From Corythucha ciliata (taxonomy: Eukaryota > Arthropoda > Insecta > Hemiptera > Tingidae), in the NCBI GenBank assembly GCA_038030265.1, contig CM075939.1:49271253-49335252 (forward strand): 64,000 nt of DNA, read 5' to 3'. A model generated the notes under the pieces. That model was not told where the DNA came from, ran no database searches, and saw only the letters and a program-made list of their open reading frames with translations. Within the stretch, counting starts at the first letter, position 1; each line of letters begins with the position of its first letter. The position numbers were made by a program, and so were the translations under genes. Below are positions 60,652 through 64,000 of this stretch, in pieces.

Positions 60652-61409
60652 CGGTAGGGTGGGGGAGCAGATTAAACTAATGATGAAATAGGATGAAAAT
60701 TTGTTTTCCTTTACGAGGTCGAAAAATGTTGGAGGGTGAAAAAAAAAGAAGATAATCACAACGGTAAAGGGCACAAAACAGATGGTTGATGGCGGGGGGG
60801 GGGGTAGATTTTTCAAATGCAGACTGACAGTTTTAAAAATGTTCACCCATCGCATTCAAATCAATGCAGTGCTCTGTAATTCTCTGTTGGAGCTGCGTGG
60901 GAAATGGGAATGACGAGTATAACATGAAGCTCTAGAGCTGTACAGTGCAACGTATCGGGAGCACTATGAATTGCAATTTATTTAACATTCATGAGAAATA
61001 AAGACAAAAGCTTCTTTTTTTTTTCAATATCGCCGGTGAACAAAAGAGGAAGAGGGCAGAGTTCCTAATCGGCACATATACGTTTCGAATACTATTACGT
61101 CTGTCTTACCTTCTTACCTTTTCAGCCATGCGTATTATTATTTCCCCTTTTTGTTTACTTCTCGTTGAATAAAATATTACAGAATATTGTTGGGGATTCT
61201 CTCTCTCTGAAGACACAACAAATTGGCAACTTGGTGAAACTCGCGCTTCGGCCATTCGGAAGAGGAATGCTCTTTTTCCGGCTATCTCCGAACTCTACAC
61301 GGCTCGAAAAATATTCCGGAACGTTACCACAGCTAATCGCTAAAGACGAAGGACCGTTTGTTATTTCACCTTATTTCTATACTACGTTCAAACTTCTAAC
61401 TCAGATAAC
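60131..61409. other. Unassigned DNA with a long A tract
   Basis: An A49 run lies at 60602-60650. From about 61160 the sequence may be the leader of the Gypsy element whose gag follows; a GGCAACTTGGTGAAACTCGC stretch near 61224 could be a decayed primer-binding region, but no LTR was delimited. Confidence 0.4.
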
Positions 61410-61812
61410 ATGGATCCCGAACAGTTTGAAAGACTCTTAAACGCTTAAATCCTTTCAAACCCACTAATCGACTTCGTCTTCCTCGGCACAGCAGAACAAC
61501 GTATCAAGCGTGCAACCATTCGAGCACTTTGATTCAATTTGAGAAAAATTCAATTGTTACATCGAACGGTTCGAAAACTACACGGCCATTAAAAACCTCT
61601 CGGACCCAATAAAGCAAGCTCAACTTTTATGCGCCTCCATAGGGCCTACTCATTACAGCAATCTAGCCTAATTTCTCGGCCCGGAAAAACCTGTCAAAGA
61701 CTTCAATTACAACGATCTCGTACAAAAATTGAGAGAACTGCTCGTCCCAAAACAAAACGTCGTCGTAAATCAGCATTATTTTCTCAGTGTTACACAGAAG
61801 GACACTCAAAGG
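61410..61812 (+). pseudogene. Ty3/Gypsy gag N-terminal fragment
   Basis: The ATG at 61410 opens MDPEQFERLLNA, then a stop. After frameshifts the frame reads CYIERFENYTAIKNL, KQAQLLCASIGPTHYSNLA, a stop at about 61670, FLGPEKPVKDFNYNDLV and LLVPKQNVVVNQHYFLSV. This is the capsid N-terminal region of arthropod Gypsy Gag proteins. The match stops near 61812, where a different LINE begins, so the gag was split by that insertion or truncated by it. Whether it belongs to the same family as the pol at 1-1980 cannot be told. Confidence 0.75.
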
Positions 61813-61823
61813 AGGTTTTCAAG

Positions 61824-62929
61824 ATGGCGTCGGGTAAAGACCGTTCGTTATGTGCTCTCTGTAAAAGTCAGTTATTTTGTATGGATAGAGTCATTTGTTG
61901 TACTGACTATTGTGAGGCGAAGTTTCACGCGGATTGTGCGAGAGTGTCAAGTGAAAATTTGGACGCAATCGAACGTTTGAAAGGCAAAATTCATTGGTTT
62001 TGTCGTCAGTGTGATAACCGTCTGAAAAATGATCGTAACATCACTGAAGAAGGCGAGAAAGACGTGTCAGACTCGATTCTCAGCGTGGTAGGGATGGAGC
62101 TTCAGTTCGTAAGCAAGAACTGTATGCATCTGCTGGAAAAAGTTGGACATGTGATTGAAGATAATGAACACACGCGGAAGTTATTGACGGGTCTATCTCA
62201 TAACTTTATATCGAACTCGGGTCGAAGATCAGTCTCTCATGCAACGTTGACAAAACAAGACGAGGCAACCGAAAACAATAGTATGCCCTCTAACGAGGAA
62301 AAATTATTCCTCGGTCCTCAAAATATTAATAACGACTCACAAGAAATGATTCTTCACCAAAGAAAGAGACGACATGCCTGGGTGGGCGTGAATGACGGTG
62401 CGTTGAACGACGTGAATCCAATTGCTCGAGAGGAAGAGGTTCGAGATAAGTCTGAACCAAAAGATGAACTCGAAGGGGAGTATTTATGGTTGGGAAGCCT
62501 AGAAGGCACGGGAGGCAGCACCGTGGTGAAAATTTATTGCAGGCTCTTCTAACGGACAAGCATCAGCGAATGGGTGGGGGAATAGACGTTCGTGCTACCA
62601 AAAATGACCATCGACCGGTTAGAAAGGTTTGTCTGGGAAGGGGCAATCACAATTTGGAAATCAGAGCTGTTCCGCGTAAAAAAGGACTTTTCATCAGCCG
62701 CCGTCATCCCGAAACATCCGTCGAATCTGTATTGAAACTCCTAGATAGCCTTGACTTCGAAAACCCACCTGAATGTCAGAAGCTGCTAACTCGGCACAAC
62801 TCCTACTCATCGTTTCGGATAGTAGTTGATGAAAATTGCTTTCAGGACATTGCAAACCCTGATCTGTGGCCGAGGGGTTGCCTTCTTGCCCCATCTAGAT
62901 TTCTGGGGCCACCCAAGGGGTCTCTGTAG
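61824..62929 (+). pseudogene. CR1/L2-like LINE ORF1 with PHD-type zinc finger, one frameshift
   Basis: The start is placed at MASGKDRSLC (61824); the upstream frame belongs to the Gypsy gag sequence. A C4HC3-like finger spans about residues 10-66 (CALC, CC..YC, FHADC, WFCRQC). A charged middle part follows. The first frame ends at 62552. A frame one base over, from about 62486, continues to 62929 with TRHNSYSSFRIVV and PDLWPRGCLLAPSRF, the C-terminal block seen in LINE ORF1 proteins of this group. A single indel between 62486 and 62552 explains the break. The protein presumably binds element RNA (inference). ORF2 follows within a few bases. Confidence 0.75.
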
Positions 62930-62934
62930 CATGA

Positions 62935-64000
62935 CTTGAGACTATAAAAGTCCAATATCTGAATATACGTGGTTTAAAAAGCAAGTACCTGACTCTGGAC
63001 GATGTTCTGCTCCCCCATCGCCCTCATGTCATGTGCCTCACAGAACATTGGCATAAAGAGGAAGAGATCCCTCTTTATACGTTGGGGGAATACAATACCG
63101 TGGCCTACTGTAGAAAGGATTCTGCGTGTGATGGCTGTTCAATATTTCTTAAAAACCATTTGATTCGTGAGAGAGTATGTGCTCTAAACATACTATCAAA
63201 AGAAAAAGACTGCGAAATAACTGCGGTGAAAGTAAAAGTCGGCGATAAAGAAAAACAATATTTATTCATCGTGTGTATCTACCGGTCACCAAACGGGTGC
63301 AAAGACTCTTTCCTTCGGACGATGAACTCGGTGTTTTTGTTTTTGTGTAAAAATAAAAACAAAGCAGTCGTCCTCGGAGACTTCAATCTTAATTTTTGCG
63401 ACAAAAATGACAGTCTTGCGACGAAGTTTATCAGCACGCTGCGTTCGTATGGGTTTTTCCACACGATTGATGTTCCCACTCGCAATAACAATTGCATCGA
63501 CAACATAATTACTCTGGACAAACAGGAGTACCTCTCCTCTACGTATGACCAGGCTTTATCGGACCATGAAGCTCAGCAAATTATTATAAATATTAACGAA
63601 GCGAAAGCGAAAGAAAACCAACATACGTATGACAGACCCTTCTCACGCAAGGGGAAAGATAAATTAATCTCCAGTTTGCGGGAGCAAAACTGGGCTAGCA
63701 TACTTGTTCATGACTTGGAGTATAGTTGCCATTCCTTTCTGACTCTACTAAAAAAACTCGTTGAATGTAGTTTTCCTCTTTTGAAAATTCGGTTCAATCA
63801 TCATGGTCAGTCGAGGAAAAAACCCTGGTATTCTGTAGAGCTTAGTCAACTGAAGACGCAAGTGGACCTCTGCTATAGTATCAATAAAAGATCACCGTCT
63901 GAGATTAATCGGCAGACTTATAAAGAGGTTAAGAAAAGCTACTTCAATAAGCTGGCATATGCAAAGAAGTCCTACAATTCCGCTAAAATCTCCAACACGC
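62935..64000 (+). CDS. CR1/L2-like LINE ORF2, endonuclease part (runs off window)
   Basis: Open without a stop from after the TGA at 62932-62934 to the last base, about 355 codons. The APE endonuclease motifs are NIRGLKSKY, CLTEHWHKEEE (catalytic Glu), CIYRSPNG, VVLGDFNLNF (Asp/Asn), CIDNIIT and LSDHEAQQI (SDH). The linker before the RT follows; the RT itself lies beyond the window. No ATG exists at the expected start: ATG at 62931 reaches a TGA after two codons, and the first in-frame ATG is at about 63028, inside the endonuclease. One lost base, or reinitiation/frameshifting, could explain this. It is probably a relatively young copy. Confidence 0.88.

Overview
The window reads as repeat-rich, non-genic DNA of an arthropod, most likely an insect. 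Every protein-coding trace I can identify belongs to a transposable element: Ty3/Gypsy, Jockey-clade, I-like (with RNase H), CR1/L2-like and Penelope-like retroelements, plus PIF/Harbinger-type, THAP+DDE and possibly hAT-type DNA transposons. I see no host gene, tRNA, rRNA, CRISPR array or bacterial-style gene. Base composition is moderately AT-rich with many poly-A/T and poly-G/C runs. A hemipteran such as a whitefly would fit, but nothing here proves a species.

Layout. 1-2170: 3' part of a Gypsy element (integrase, polypurine tract, start of the 3' LTR), split by a 736-bp Harbinger-like MITE. 2171-7472: unassigned DNA with one small MITE. 7473-14740: a complex of degenerate short-period repeat arrays, TIR elements and a 58-base A tract. 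14741-18091: two foldback elements in otherwise featureless DNA. 18092-25387: a decayed I-like LINE on the minus strand. A 2.3-kb Harbinger element is inserted at its stop codon, and that insertion carries further MITE remnants. 26540-27930: a THAP+DDE transposon on the minus strand with a recognisable intron. 31210-32752: a 102-bp-arm inverted repeat, a Penelope-like RT fragment and a foldback element. 34025-38345: a Jockey endonuclease fragment, tandem repeats, a MITE and more degenerate arrays. 40450-43045: a second copy of the 7.9-10.2 kb composite repeat. 44930-45990 and 58440-60130: further degenerate arrays. 48857-50561: a conserved 143-bp core and a second THAP remnant. The core recurs, inverted and identical, at 57856-57998. 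53042-57040: a complete Jockey element with both ORFs open and an 11-bp target-site duplication. 61410-64000: a Gypsy gag fragment interrupted by a CR1/L2-like LINE that runs off the window.

How the parts relate. The intact Jockey element is the only plausible autonomous element. The others are broken by frameshifts, stops, catalytic substitutions or later insertions, which gives a partial order of events: the I-like LINE landed before the Harbinger element, the Gypsy pol before its MITE, and the Gypsy gag before the CR1-like LINE. At least four TIR elements show 3-bp target duplications (TTA, TAA or CAA), the signature of PIF/Harbinger transposition. Two observations are not explained by known families: the composite degenerate arrays present in several copies, and the 143-bp core that is identical in two inverted copies while its flanks have diverged.
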